A DNA stretch of 40,994 nucleotides from Candidatus Methylomirabilota bacterium (lineage in GTDB: Bacteria; Methylomirabilota; Methylomirabilia; Methylomirabilales; CSP1-5): positions 1-40,994 of the forward strand of contig VRUN01000007.1 in NCBI GenBank assembly GCA_019456075.1, read 5' to 3'. The translations under genes and the position numbers were made by a program. This document shows, piece after piece, positions 30,691 to 40,128 of the stretch (positions are counted from its first letter, which is position 1; every line of letters begins with the position of its first letter). The notes under the pieces are model-generated. The model searched no databases and was not told where the DNA came from. It worked only from the letters and a program-made list of their open reading frames with translations.

Positions 30691-31391
30691 AGGTGCCTCT
30701 TGAACCAGGCGGTGGTCAGGTGGATGGCCTGCTCTCGGTGTTCGGGGTCGGTGAGTCGGTGGTCCGCTCCCGGCAGAATCTCTAACGCCTTGGGCTCCTT
30801 GGCGCGTTCATAGAGCGCTTGGGCATGGGAACAGGGGATCAACTCGTCCCGTTCCCCATGGATGATCAGGCAACGAGGAACTCCGGTTGGGGCCTCGATG
30901 AAGCTCCCCTGTGCGATTTCTCGGAAGAAGGGTGCCCCAAGCCCGTGGGCCTGTAAGGCATCTTTTCGGTCTACGAGATCCCGCATGTGAGCGGGGGTCG
31001 CCCAGAGAGCCGTGGCCTTCACCTCGGGCTGCTCGGCCGTCACACAGAGGGCGACATAGCCTCCGAGGCTACTCCCCATGAGGAAGAGGTGTCCGTCGAG
31101 CGCCTGATGGTCCCGCAGGGACGCAACCACCACCTTCAGATCGTTGATCCGCCCACCAACGGTTGTGTCCTTGATTTCACCGCCGCTCTCCCCACAGCCT
31201 CGGAAGTCGAACCGGAGACAGGCAAATCCAGCCTCTGTGAGCCGTGCTGCCAGGAGAAGAAACTTGTCGCTCGCCTTCGCACTGAAAAGGCCGTGGGCGG
31301 TGATCACGCAGGGCCATCTGCCTGGACCTGGAAGGTGCAGCATTCCATCGAGGCGCTCTCCCTCGGACCAGGTGAGAATCGGTTCACGCAC
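30687..31391 (-). CDS. alpha/beta hydrolase
   Basis: 'PCVITAHGLFSAKASDKFLLLAARLTEAGFACLRFDFRGCGESGG', 'LMGSSLGGYVAL', 'IIHGERDELIP'. Confidence 0.9.
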   Translation of the reverse strand: MREPILTWSEGERLDGMLHLPGPGRWPCVITAHGLFSAKASDKFLLLAARLTEAGFACLRFDFRGCGESGGEIKDTTVGGRINDLKVVVASLRDHQALDGHLFLMGSSLGGYVALCVTAEQPEVKATALWATPAHMRDLVDRKDALQAHGLGAPFFREIAQGSFIEAPTGVPRCLIIHGERDELIPCSHAQALYERAKEPKALEILPGADHRLTDPEHREQAIHLTTAWFKRHL

Positions 31392-31987
31392 CAGTCTCTC
31401 TCAGTTCCTGGATTCCGTGGCCGGCCCAAAGGGCCTGCTCTTCATGGCTCAGTTCTGCAAGGTCCCAGAGATTCACGATGATGTACCGATCTCCGGAGGC
31501 CCCGGTCGCCCATCGGTACCGGAGGTATACCGGGCGAACATCGTCTCTCTTCAGGGCTGCCCGCGTAGTCACGATGAGGTCGTCCTTGACCTCGATCTCA
31601 GGATTCCGCTGGTAGTAGTCCAGGATACCCGGGCGGAATCGAAAGAGTTCATCCTGGCTTACTCCTGCGTACAGGAGATTTTTGTAGCAGCCGAAGTCTT
31701 GTTTTGTCTCATCAAAGTGGGTTTTCAGGACTGATCGGGACGGCAGGACGTAGGTAGACCGGAAGATCTCGGAGACGGGCCGATCAAGCATCCCGGGATC
31801 TTTCGGTCCCGCCCGGTGCCGGTGGAGCTCCACGAGGCCCTCCGTTGCCATCTCTTCCAAGACATGGAGGGCCCTCGGTCTCGGGAATGTGAAAGGTCTC
31901 GGCGACCTCCATCGCGGGTATCATGTTGAACTGCTCCCACCAATAGCTGATGAGATACTCCAGGATCTGTTGGTGCTGACCTTCCAT
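31384..31987 (-). pseudogene. hypothetical protein gene split by an apparent +1 frameshift near 31876
   Basis: N-terminal frame 'MEGQHQQILEYLISYWWEQFNMIPAMEVAETFHIPET' continues logically as 'RALHVLEEMATEGLVELHRHRAGPKDPGMLDRPV...' in the +1 frame (ORF 31384..31860). Confidence 0.65.
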
Positions 31988-32228
31988 GACTCATTCAAGG
32001 GTGTGCGTCCCACCCGGTGTTTACCGGTTGGGCGACCGCGGGCTGGCGATTCCGAATCAGCATACCGGATCGTGTGGGGGAGCGCAACGTCTGATCAGGT
32101 GTGCGGTGCATCAGCCGTCTTTGGCAGGCGTGATTTCCTTGACCCCTCTGAAACGGGTTGCTATCTTATGCGACAGCATCGCAGGCGAGGTTGGGGCGTC
32201 GGGGTCCAGGGCGAGGTGAGGTGGCGGG

Positions 32229-32651
32229 ATGCAGGTCGCCGGGCGGATGAAAACCGACTTGGTTCAGGTGAGCCCCTCGGATAGTGTGCGGGCCGCCTGG
32301 GCACTCCTCCGGGAGCATCGAATCCGGCACCTGCCAGTGGTAGAGGACGACAAGCTGGTCGGAATCATCACAGACAGGGATGTCCGATTAGTCTTTCCGT
32401 CGGCGCTCACTTCCGGTCAGAGAGAGCAGGACCCCCATGACGCCCTTGAGAAGGTCATGGTGCGGGAGATTATGACGAAACAGGTGATTACGGTAGCTCC
32501 GGACACCTCGATTGCCGATGCTGCCCGCATTATCCTCGAACGGCGGATCGGCGGCCTTCCGGTAGTCCAAGGGAGTCGCCTGGTAGGGATCATCACCAAG
32601 ACCGACATCTTGGCAGTTTATGTAGAAGTTGTCGAGGGATGGTCTCAGTAG
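32229..32651 (+). CDS. tandem CBS-domain protein
   Basis: 'LREHRIRHLPVVEDDKLVGIITDRDVRL', 'ILERRIGGLPVVQGSRLVGIITKTDIL'. Confidence 0.93.
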   Translation: MQVAGRMKTDLVQVSPSDSVRAAWALLREHRIRHLPVVEDDKLVGIITDRDVRLVFPSALTSGQREQDPHDALEKVMVREIMTKQVITVAPDTSIADAARIILERRIGGLPVVQGSRLVGIITKTDILAVYVEVVEGWSQ

Positions 32652-33046
32652 TCCTGGCCCCATCCCGCCTCCTCCACCGCCTGGAAGACGTCGGTATCGC
32701 TTACGATTCCAATGATCTCCTCGCCCCGACTCACCAGAATCCGCCGAATTCCCTTTTCGGTCATCAATGCGACCGCATCCCGGAGGGGGCAGTCGGGGGG
32801 CACCGTGATGAGCCCCGAGGTCATGACGTCCTGCACCTTGAGCTTTTCCGGATTTTTTCCTTCAGAGACCACCTTGGTGATAACGTCCCGCTTCGTCATG
32901 ATCCCCTTCGGTTCTCCGGGTGCCGTGGGTGTGACCACAATGCTCGAGATCCCCTTTTCCTGCATCCGGTGCAGTGCCTCCGCCACCGATTTGTTGGCTT
33001 CGATGCTGACCACCGGGCTCTTCATGATGCTGGTCACCGTATACAT
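32645..33046 (-). CDS. tandem CBS-domain protein
   Basis: 'MYTVTSIMKSPVVSIEANKSVAEALHRMQEKGISSIVV', 'LMTEKGIRRILVSRGEEIIGIVSDTDVFQ'. Confidence 0.93.
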   Translation of the reverse strand: MYTVTSIMKSPVVSIEANKSVAEALHRMQEKGISSIVVTPTAPGEPKGIMTKRDVITKVVSEGKNPEKLKVQDVMTSGLITVPPDCPLRDAVALMTEKGIRRILVSRGEEIIGIVSDTDVFQAVEEAGWGQDY

Positions 33047-33082
33047 GGGCCCCGCCTCCCCTCCGGATCGCGCTCTTCCTCG

Positions 33083-34261
33083 TTAGACCCCGCCGGCGTG
33101 AAGCTTTAACGTTTCCAGGACAAGTTCTGCGGATCGGACCATGTCACCGAGGTGCAGGTGCTCTCGCACCGTGTGGACCTCCTGCTGTCCTGTCCCCACA
33201 TTGGCCACCTCAAGCCCTTTGGCGCACAGGATATTGGCGTCAGAGGCTCCACCCGTTCGCCAGAGAGTCATCTCGCGCCCGAGGGCGCGGGCAGCCTCTC
33301 GAACGAGCTCAACAATCCGGGCCCCTTCGGGGACGAAGAGCCGATCGTAGTCCCGCTGGACCTCACAGGTCACCTGCCCATGCTGGGTCACGCCATCGAG
33401 CCGAAGCTCGTGCCGTGCCGCCGCCTCCTCGAACGCGCGGATCATGTGCTCGGTCTGGGCTTTGAGTTTGGTCTCGTCATGGCTCCGCACCTCTCCCCGG
33501 ACCGTCACAGTGTTGGGAATAATGTTGATGGCGTTTCCGCCCTCGATCGTCCCGATGTTGGCTGTGGTCTCCTCGTCGAGACGGCCAAGTCGCATCGCCG
33601 CGATGGCCTCACTGGCGATCCGAATGGCATTGATCCCCTTTTCTGGGCAGACCCCGGCGTGGGCCTCAAGACCCTGAACGGTGAACTGCAGCCGGTTGGC
33701 GGTCGGGGCCCGAGTGATGAGTCGACCGGGATTGCTGCTGTCCAGGACGAGACCGGTGCGGGCGTGTAGGTACGCAACATCCAGGTGCCTCGCCCCCTGA
33801 AGTCCGGTCTCTTCGCAGATGGTAAAGACAATCTCAAGCTCTCCGTGGGGGACGGCCTTTTCCCGGAGAACCCGAAGGACCTCACAGATGATCGCGATTC
33901 CGCTCTTGTCGTCCGCCCCTAGGATGGTGGATCCGTCGCTCTTGATGATGTCATCTTTCACCTGGGGCTTGATCCCTTCTCCGGGACCGACGGTGTCCAT
34001 GTGAGCGCAGAGCAGGAAGGGGGCCACGCCCGGTCGAGTTCCGGGGATGCGGGCGATGAGATTTCCGACCGTTCCGTCGACCATCCGATCTGCCTGGTCA
34101 AAACTCACTTCGGCTCCCAGGCGGACCAACTCCTCCTTAAGGTGCATCGCCACCTCCCGCTCCCTTCGGGAAGGACTGTCGATGCGCACCAGCGTCAGGA
34201 AGTGGTCTCGCATCCGGTCGCGGTGGATCATCCGTCTCCTCTGGAATCCTGGTGACGGCAT
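33083..34261 (-). CDS. M20-family peptidase (peptidase T-like)
   Basis: 'LCAHMDTVGPGEGIKPQ', 'ILGADDKSGIAII', 'FTICEETGLQGARHLD', 'WRTGGASDANILCAKG'. Confidence 0.92.
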   Translation of the reverse strand: MPSPGFQRRRMIHRDRMRDHFLTLVRIDSPSRREREVAMHLKEELVRLGAEVSFDQADRMVDGTVGNLIARIPGTRPGVAPFLLCAHMDTVGPGEGIKPQVKDDIIKSDGSTILGADDKSGIAIICEVLRVLREKAVPHGELEIVFTICEETGLQGARHLDVAYLHARTGLVLDSSNPGRLITRAPTANRLQFTVQGLEAHAGVCPEKGINAIRIASEAIAAMRLGRLDEETTANIGTIEGGNAINIIPNTVTVRGEVRSHDETKLKAQTEHMIRAFEEAAARHELRLDGVTQHGQVTCEVQRDYDRLFVPEGARIVELVREAARALGREMTLWRTGGASDANILCAKGLEVANVGTGQQEVHTVREHLHLGDMVRSAELVLETLKLHAGGV

Positions 34262-34308
34262 TCCTTAGGATACTATACAGGTGACGAGGCCGCAAAGTGA
34301 AAGGGCAA

Positions 34309-37026
34309 TTAGGCTTCCAAGGCGGCGACCCGCTCCTGGAGCCGAACGGCGATGACTTGATACAAGTCGGCCCCGGGAGGGATCGGCACTTCACCCAGAA
34401 GTTCCTCTACCGTCACCGGCGGGCCAAAGATGATCGAGAGGGGGTGGGGTCGGGGATAGCTTCTACTCCGCGGCCAGACCCCAAACGAGCCGACGATCCG
34501 GACCGGGAGCAGGGCAAGATTCAGTTCCTTGGCGAGGATGCCTACGCCTTTCTTGAAGGGTTTGATTTCCCCATCAATAGAACGAGCGCCCTCCGGAAAG
34601 ACGCAGAGGATCTCGGCCTGTCTCAATACGTGGGCCGCCGCTCGAAGGGCCTGGAAAAGGTAGACATCGGCGTCTACTTGGATGACCCGATACGCCTTGC
34701 CGAACATCGCGCTGACCGGATTCTGGAAAAATTGCTGAAAGCCCAGAAAGTGCAGGTGACGGACAATTCGAAAGGGGAGGGCGGCTCCGATGGCAAAGCC
34801 ATCAATATAGCTCGCATGATTGGGGGTTATGAGATAGGGGCCTCGATCCCGCACGTGTTCTAACCCCTGGACGCGTAAGCGACAGAAGAGCCCGAAGAGG
34901 AGGCGGAGGAGCTTCTGGGAAAGGAAGGAGACGGCGAGGGCCCAGGGTTTGTCGGCTGCCGCGAGGTCGGCCAGCACGGGCTCAGGTGGCTCACCTGCCA
35001 GGATCTGGCTCCAGGGGGGGCGACGGGCCTCCCGCCCTGTCGCTACAGTATCCGGCCGTTCTCCGAGACACTCCTGCACCTTGAGCACTACATCGCGCAC
35101 CGTAAACAATTCGGGGCCGCTCTCTGCCGGCAGGTGGATTCCGAACAGCTCTTCCAGGACCACGGTCAGTTCGATCCGCGCCAAAGAATCGAGCCCCAGG
35201 TCCAGTTCGAGATTATCGTCGAGACGGATCCCCCGCTTCTTGCGGCTGAGCACCGGGAGTGAGGTGAGGACCGTCCGAGTGACCGGGCTTTCCCACAGGT
35301 CCTGATCCGCTTCCGATGGTGGCAGCTCTTCATCCACCTCGGCGCGCACCGTTTCTCCCGTGAGATGCATCTCATGAACCAGATGACGTTGGATCTTGCC
35401 TAACCGGGTTCTGGGAAAGGGTTCTTTTACGACCCGGAGCTGCGTGGGGCGTTTGTAGGCGGGAAGCGCTCGGGAGAGGTTTTCCGCCTCCCATCGGATC
35501 ATCTCTTCGGAGCTGGCGATCCGTTGGGCCTTGAGATGCTCGAAGTTGGGAACGACGAGCATCGACAGGCCCTCTATGTGTTGGTCGCCTGCTGTCTCGG
35601 TCCCCAAGAGACAGATCTCTTTGATATAGGGACTTTTCAAGAAGTGGGCCTCTATCTCTTCGGGATAGATGTTTTTTCCTGTCGCGAGGACGATGACCTC
35701 TTTGACCCGCCCGGTGATGAAGAGATGCCCTTCGGCATCGAGATACCCAAGGTCCCCCGAGAGAAACCAGCCATCTCGAAAGCTCTGGGCCGTCCCTTCC
35801 GGGTCCTTGAAATAGCCTTGCATCACATTGGGGCCCTGAATAGCGATCTCGCCGACGCCCTCCGCATCCGGGTCCATGATCCGGACGTGGACACCCGAGA
35901 GAGGCACGCCGACGGACGCGAACCGGGGCTCAGCCATTTGAGTGAAGGTGACCGCCGGTGAGGTCTCGGTGAGACCGTAGCCTTCGAGAACGGTGAAGCC
36001 GAGGTGGTAAAAGTCCCGACCGACCGCCGGATCCAGCTTGGCCCCCCCATTTATGAAGGTGCGCAGCCTACGGCCGAACCGACGATGAATCTGAGAAAAT
36101 AGGAGGCGACCGACGTTCATTTTGAAATACGTTCGCCCGGCGCCGGCGATTCGCAGGAAGAGACCAAAGAGGACTCGAGTCGGCCGAGACCTCTTCTTGA
36201 CCTCCTGAAAGATTCCTCGGTGGAGCAGGGCAAGGAGGTGGGGGACCCCGGCCAGGATCGTGATTCCGGTCTCCTGCATACATTCGAACAGATCGGGGGG
36301 CTTCAGGCTTTGGAGGAAAGTGACCCGGGCCCCAAAGAGGAGGGGTACCAGAAACGTGACCATGAAGGGGTACACGTGATGCAGCGGCAAAAGTACCAGC
36401 ACGTTGTCCTCGGGCCCGCAGACGTCGAGATCCCTCACGGCCGAAATGTTCGACATAAAATTGCCGTGGCTGAGCATCACCCCTTTGGGGGTTCCCGTCG
36501 TCCCCGAGGTGTAAAGGATCGAGGCAATCCCCTCTGCTGGAGGGGCCGGCAACGCGACCGTCTCGGTGCTCTGGAGGATCTCGGACAGGGTGTGAATCCC
36601 CGGAGGGGCCTTCTCATCCAACAGGATGACCTCGGGACGAATCGGAAGGCGCGAAATGAGGGGTTGCACCTTAGCCAGTTCGGCCTCTGAGACCAGGATG
36701 GCCCGGCTCTCGGAGTGGCGAATGAGATTCTCTACTTCCTCTCCGTCCAGTTGGGCGTCAAGGGGGACCGCGGTGGCCCCCGCGGCCACAATTCCTAGAT
36801 AGGCTACACTCCACTCCGGTCGGTTTTCGGAGAGAAGGGCGACACGATCGCCGGGGGAGATCTGGAGCCGGCAGAGAAAGGTTGCGAGACGACGCGCCTG
36901 ATCTGCGACGTCGCCGTAGCTGTAGTAGACGTAGCGCCCGTCCCGCTTGATCTGAAAGGCCACCAGGTCTTGGGAGCGGGCTGCCACCTCGAAAAACTGG
37001 ACGGGAATAGTCTGGGCTGCTAGCAT
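34309..37026 (-). CDS. AMP-dependent acyl synthetase - acyl carrier domain - PlsC-like acyltransferase fusion
   Basis: 'ILYTSGTTGTPKGVMLSHGNF', 'GYGLTETSPAVTF', 'LSGDLGYLDAEGHLFITGRVKEVIVLATGKNIYPEEIE', carrier 'LELDLGLDSLARIELTVVLEELF', acyltransferase 'YLITPNHASYIDGFAIGAAL...VFPEGARSIDGEIKPFKKGVGILA'. ATG at 37024-37026 preferred. Confidence 0.93.
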   Translation of the reverse strand: MLAAQTIPVQFFEVAARSQDLVAFQIKRDGRYVYYSYGDVADQARRLATFLCRLQISPGDRVALLSENRPEWSVAYLGIVAAGATAVPLDAQLDGEEVENLIRHSESRAILVSEAELAKVQPLISRLPIRPEVILLDEKAPPGIHTLSEILQSTETVALPAPPAEGIASILYTSGTTGTPKGVMLSHGNFMSNISAVRDLDVCGPEDNVLVLLPLHHVYPFMVTFLVPLLFGARVTFLQSLKPPDLFECMQETGITILAGVPHLLALLHRGIFQEVKKRSRPTRVLFGLFLRIAGAGRTYFKMNVGRLLFSQIHRRFGRRLRTFINGGAKLDPAVGRDFYHLGFTVLEGYGLTETSPAVTFTQMAEPRFASVGVPLSGVHVRIMDPDAEGVGEIAIQGPNVMQGYFKDPEGTAQSFRDGWFLSGDLGYLDAEGHLFITGRVKEVIVLATGKNIYPEEIEAHFLKSPYIKEICLLGTETAGDQHIEGLSMLVVPNFEHLKAQRIASSEEMIRWEAENLSRALPAYKRPTQLRVVKEPFPRTRLGKIQRHLVHEMHLTGETVRAEVDEELPPSEADQDLWESPVTRTVLTSLPVLSRKKRGIRLDDNLELDLGLDSLARIELTVVLEELFGIHLPAESGPELFTVRDVVLKVQECLGERPDTVATGREARRPPWSQILAGEPPEPVLADLAAADKPWALAVSFLSQKLLRLLFGLFCRLRVQGLEHVRDRGPYLITPNHASYIDGFAIGAALPFRIVRHLHFLGFQQFFQNPVSAMFGKAYRVIQVDADVYLFQALRAAAHVLRQAEILCVFPEGARSIDGEIKPFKKGVGILAKELNLALLPVRIVGSFGVWPRSRSYPRPHPLSIIFGPPVTVEELLGEVPIPPGADLYQVIAVRLQERVAALEA

Positions 37027-37096
37027 GATGTGATAATACCAGGTTCGCCGAGTCCCTACAATCGGTGGGAATGAGGGATTGTTGGGGGGGGCCGTG

Positions 37097-37471
37097 CGTT
37101 GGAAGCGGATCGGATTCGTAGCACTGTTGGGTCTCGTCTGCAGCGCTTGTGCGACGAGTCCCCCTGCGTCTCCGGGTCGGGTGGGTGATCTGCGCGGAAG
37201 GATTGCCCACGTTGAAAAGGAGCGGGGCTTGATTGCCGTCGCCGCGGAGTCTGACGCAGCAGAACGGTGGTTTACTTTGGCCCCGCTGACGGCAGTGAGA
37301 GGTCCCAACATTACATCGGTAGACGCACTGGAGTCCGGCCAGCGGGTGTACGTGCGCTACCTTCGCGGACCCGGAAAGGATCCCCCCGAACTTCTCAGCA
37401 TCACGGTGATCCGCTATACGCTTCGGCCGCAATGGGGAGGAAGCGGAAGCTTCGATATCCCTGGTTTGTAG
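37097..37471 (+). CDS. putative lipoprotein, unknown function
   Basis: 'VRWKRIGFVALLGLVCSACATSPP' lipobox LVCSAC; GTG start near 37097 inferred. Confidence 0.65.
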   Translation, partial: RWKRIGFVALLGLVCSACATSPPASPGRVGDLRGRIAHVEKERGLIAVAAESDAAERWFTLAPLTAVRGPNITSVDALESGQRVYVRYLRGPGKDPPELLSITVIRYTLRPQWGGSGSFDIPGL

Positions 37472-37499
37472 TCTGCCTTGGCGGACCAAAAGACGAGAG

Positions 37500-37530
37500 G
37501 CCTTCCCGGACAGACCGGGGGGGCGTTTTT
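37500..37530 (+). terminator. rho-independent terminator
   Basis: GCCTTCCCGG-ACAGA-CCGGGGGGGC (10-bp stem with two G-U) then GTTTTT. Confidence 0.8.
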
Positions 37531-37570
37531 CTTCTTTGAGGAAGCATGCCGTTGCGAAAGGGGGGACGTC

Positions 37571-37942
37571 ATGGAACTAATTCGCGCAAAGGATAGCCAG
37601 GCTGAACGCGGCGAGAAATTCACCGGCACGGTATGGGTCGATAGGGTGCTCAAGGCCCAGCAGCCTGGTGGCATACGGGTGTTCCTGGTGTTTTTCGAGC
37701 CCGGATCCCGGACCCACTGGCACGCCCATGAAGGTGAGCAGACGCTTTATATTGTGGCGGGGACTGGCCGCGTCCGGAAATCGGGTGAGACAGGGAGTGA
37801 GATCAGTCCGGGAGACATCGTATATATAGCTCCGGGAGAGAAACATTGGCACGGGGCCGGACCCAGGGCCGCGATGATCCACCTTGCGGTCACGACCGGT
37901 GGAGACACCGCGTGGATGGAGGAGGTGACAGAGGACGAGTAA
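37571..37942 (+). CDS. cupin-domain protein
   Basis: 'FEPGSRTHWHAHEGEQTLYIVAGTGRVRK', 'ISPGDIVYIAPGEKHWHGAGP'. Confidence 0.92.
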   Translation: MELIRAKDSQAERGEKFTGTVWVDRVLKAQQPGGIRVFLVFFEPGSRTHWHAHEGEQTLYIVAGTGRVRKSGETGSEISPGDIVYIAPGEKHWHGAGPRAAMIHLAVTTGGDTAWMEEVTEDE

Positions 37943-38291
37943 GGGGTGCAAAAATTGCGCGAATTGCACAAGGGGACCAAGGGATCTCATGTTTCATTTA
38001 GATGTGGGCTCTTCCATGCCGGATGACATAATGTTGATGCATAATTTTCATGATTTCTCGGACCGCAAGTGGGAACATCGTCGCCAGCCCAAATCGTCTC
38101 AAGTTCCCATAAAGGCAAGGCTTGCAGATATGAACTCGGCGCGTTACTGGCGTTGGTACTGTTCCTGCAGATAACTTGTAGAATCCGCAAAGACACATCT
38201 GCCATTATGGCATGCTTTAGTCGTTCGGCGCGGGAAATAGGTGGTTGAAACACACCAGGCAAACCTTCACCATTTAAGAGGGAGGGGGACT

Positions 38292-38528
38292 ATGTGGAAG
38301 AAAGTTGGGTTGGTCGTCGTGGGGCTGACCTTGGCCGGAGGCCTCAGCGCCTGTGCGAAGGATTACGGGATTAAGGATGGCGGGTCCCACTTTGCCTCGT
38401 GGACTCATTTGAAATTTTCCACCCGAGGTGGGGACAAGCCTTCGTTGACAAAGGAAGAGAGGGAACTCGCGAAACAGGAAGGCTGGTGGGGGACCCCGGT
38501 TGTTTACAGCGTTGATGAGCTAGAGTAA
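38292..38528 (+). CDS. small putative lipoprotein
   Basis: 'MWKKVGLVVVGLTLAGGLSACAKDYG' lipobox; 78 aa; followed by a terminator-like hairpin. Confidence 0.65.
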   Translation: MWKKVGLVVVGLTLAGGLSACAKDYGIKDGGSHFASWTHLKFSTRGGDKPSLTKEERELAKQEGWWGTPVVYSVDELE

Positions 38529-38552
38529 CAGGCACTCACGCTCACCGCAAAG

Positions 38553-38594
38553 CACCACGGGCGTCGGGGCTCCCTCGGCGCCCCTGGTGTTTTA
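38553..38594 (+). terminator. terminator-like hairpin
   Basis: CACCA..GGGCG ... CGCCC..TGGTG followed by TTTT. Confidence 0.7.
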
Positions 38595-38615
38595 TGGCCG
38601 ATGCAACCCGCCTTA

Positions 38616-39317
38616 TTACGGGCCGCAACACTTTTCCCCCTCTCGGGGTTCTTCACCGTACTCGATCGGGATTCCAGCTTTGGTCAATCGTTCTTCAAAC
38701 GATCCCCGCCATCCGGGTGAGAGCGCCTGGATGCGGAGCGCCTTTTTGGCCGCCTCGAGGTTCTTCTGGTCGAAGTAGAGTAAACGGCAGAGGTCCTGAA
38801 CCGTCATGCGTTCGGGGTCAGTCTTGACGCGGTTCATGACATCGCCGGAGCCGACCTCGCCCTCTTCTAGGACGCGCAGATAAAAACCCGGCCGGCCACT
38901 GGTCAAAAACATCTTGGGAAACTGTGGCAATCCCATCTTGATTCCGAGCTTGAAACACGGGACGCGCGGCTGCGTGACTTCGACCAGCGCGCCGCCCACA
39001 CGAAACTGGTCACCGACATAAATGGCGTCATCCAGCATCCCCTCGACGGTGAAGTTCTCCCCGAACTGGCCGAAGGTGAAATCGGTGCGCCCGAGCTCGC
39101 ACTCCCAGTAGTCATAATTCTCGATCGAGTACGCGTAGGCCGCTTTGTCGATGCCCCCGTGGTTTTTCAGATCCGCCTGGCCATCCCCATCCAAACTCAA
39201 TGTCCGAAGCATGACCCGGCCGCTCACCGGCTCTTTAAAAATGCCGGTGGTGGTCGTCTTATCCATATAGGGAACTTCCTTGGGCAAAGACACATTCACC
39301 GATAGGAGCTTCATCAC
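38616..39317 (-). CDS. MOSC-domain protein (YiiM-like, with C-terminal 3-alpha domain)
   Basis: 'KTTTTGIFKEPVSGRVMLRTLSLDGDGQADLKNHGGIDKAAYAYSIENYDYWE', 'GQFGENFTVEGM', C-terminal 'VQDLCRLLYFDQKNLEAAKKALRI'. Confidence 0.92.
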   Translation of the reverse strand: MMKLLSVNVSLPKEVPYMDKTTTTGIFKEPVSGRVMLRTLSLDGDGQADLKNHGGIDKAAYAYSIENYDYWECELGRTDFTFGQFGENFTVEGMLDDAIYVGDQFRVGGALVEVTQPRVPCFKLGIKMGLPQFPKMFLTSGRPGFYLRVLEEGEVGSGDVMNRVKTDPERMTVQDLCRLLYFDQKNLEAAKKALRIQALSPGWRGSFEERLTKAGIPIEYGEEPREGEKCCGP

Positions 39318-39343
39318 GTGTCCTCCTTCCTAACCAATAATTC

Positions 39344-40114
39344 TCATGACCAAATCGTCCTTGGTCGAGGCAGCAGTGTGCCATCCTCGTACATGTCGAC
39401 CTTTTCGTTCAAGAAGCCAACAAGTCCTTGGATTTTTGCACACTCCACCGTGGGATAGCGGTAAATCCATGCGAGCCCCTCGTGCCGTGTGTCGCCCATC
39501 GTGATCGCGTAGAGACGCGCCTCGCCTTTATACGGGCACCGCGTCGTCGCATCTGTTCGTTCCAACAAGTCCATGCGTGCATCGTGCTTGGGCATGTAAT
39601 ACCGCGTCGGTAACCCCGTCTCGAACAACAGCGTCGGGCGCGTGGTCTCTCCTACGGTGACGCCATCGAGCACCACCTTGATGTGGCGCGAGCTGTGTAT
39701 CACATCGATCCGTTTATGCGGGTCGCGCGCGTAGACGAAGATCTCCTCGTCCTCCTCGAACCAGGCATCCATCTTGTCCCACGCGAACGCGACATAGTCT
39801 TCCAGGTTCGGGCCGTTGCCCGGCGGATTCCGAAAGGTGAAGGCGGCGTCCTTCGCGATCTTGTCGCCGACCTGTACGTGCCAAAAGACGCCGTCGCCTT
39901 TGCGATCAGAATGGGCCGTGTGACCGCTCGGTTGTAGGTAGTCCATTCGCACGTCTTGCTTGGGGAAATAGTAGAGCGGCAGACGGTCGGTTTCACGGAG
40001 CAACATCATGTTTTTACTTTCAGCAATGAGCTGGTTGTTGAAATAGACGCGCACCCACCGCGGACTCGGTCCAAACTCGGTACTGTGAGGCGAAATAGTA
40101 AAAGCATCCGCCAT
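39344..40114 (-). CDS. DUF427-domain protein (two DUF427-like repeats)
   Basis: 'VRVYFNNQLIAESKNMMLLRETDRLPLYYFPKQDVRMDYLQPS' and 'IKVVLDGVTVGETTRPTLLFETGLPTRYYMPKHDARMDLLERTDATTRCPYKGEA'. Confidence 0.9.
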   Translation of the reverse strand: MADAFTISPHSTEFGPSPRWVRVYFNNQLIAESKNMMLLRETDRLPLYYFPKQDVRMDYLQPSGHTAHSDRKGDGVFWHVQVGDKIAKDAAFTFRNPPGNGPNLEDYVAFAWDKMDAWFEEDEEIFVYARDPHKRIDVIHSSRHIKVVLDGVTVGETTRPTLLFETGLPTRYYMPKHDARMDLLERTDATTRCPYKGEARLYAITMGDTRHEGLAWIYRYPTVECAKIQGLVGFLNEKVDMYEDGTLLPRPRTIWS

Positions 40115-40128
40115 GATTGTCCTCCCTA

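Noticed and set aside
37943-38291. Additional gene in the AT-richer gap between the cupin and the small lipoprotein
   Set aside because: Overlapping short ORFs on both strands have no recognisable features or ribosome-binding support; probably intergenic.
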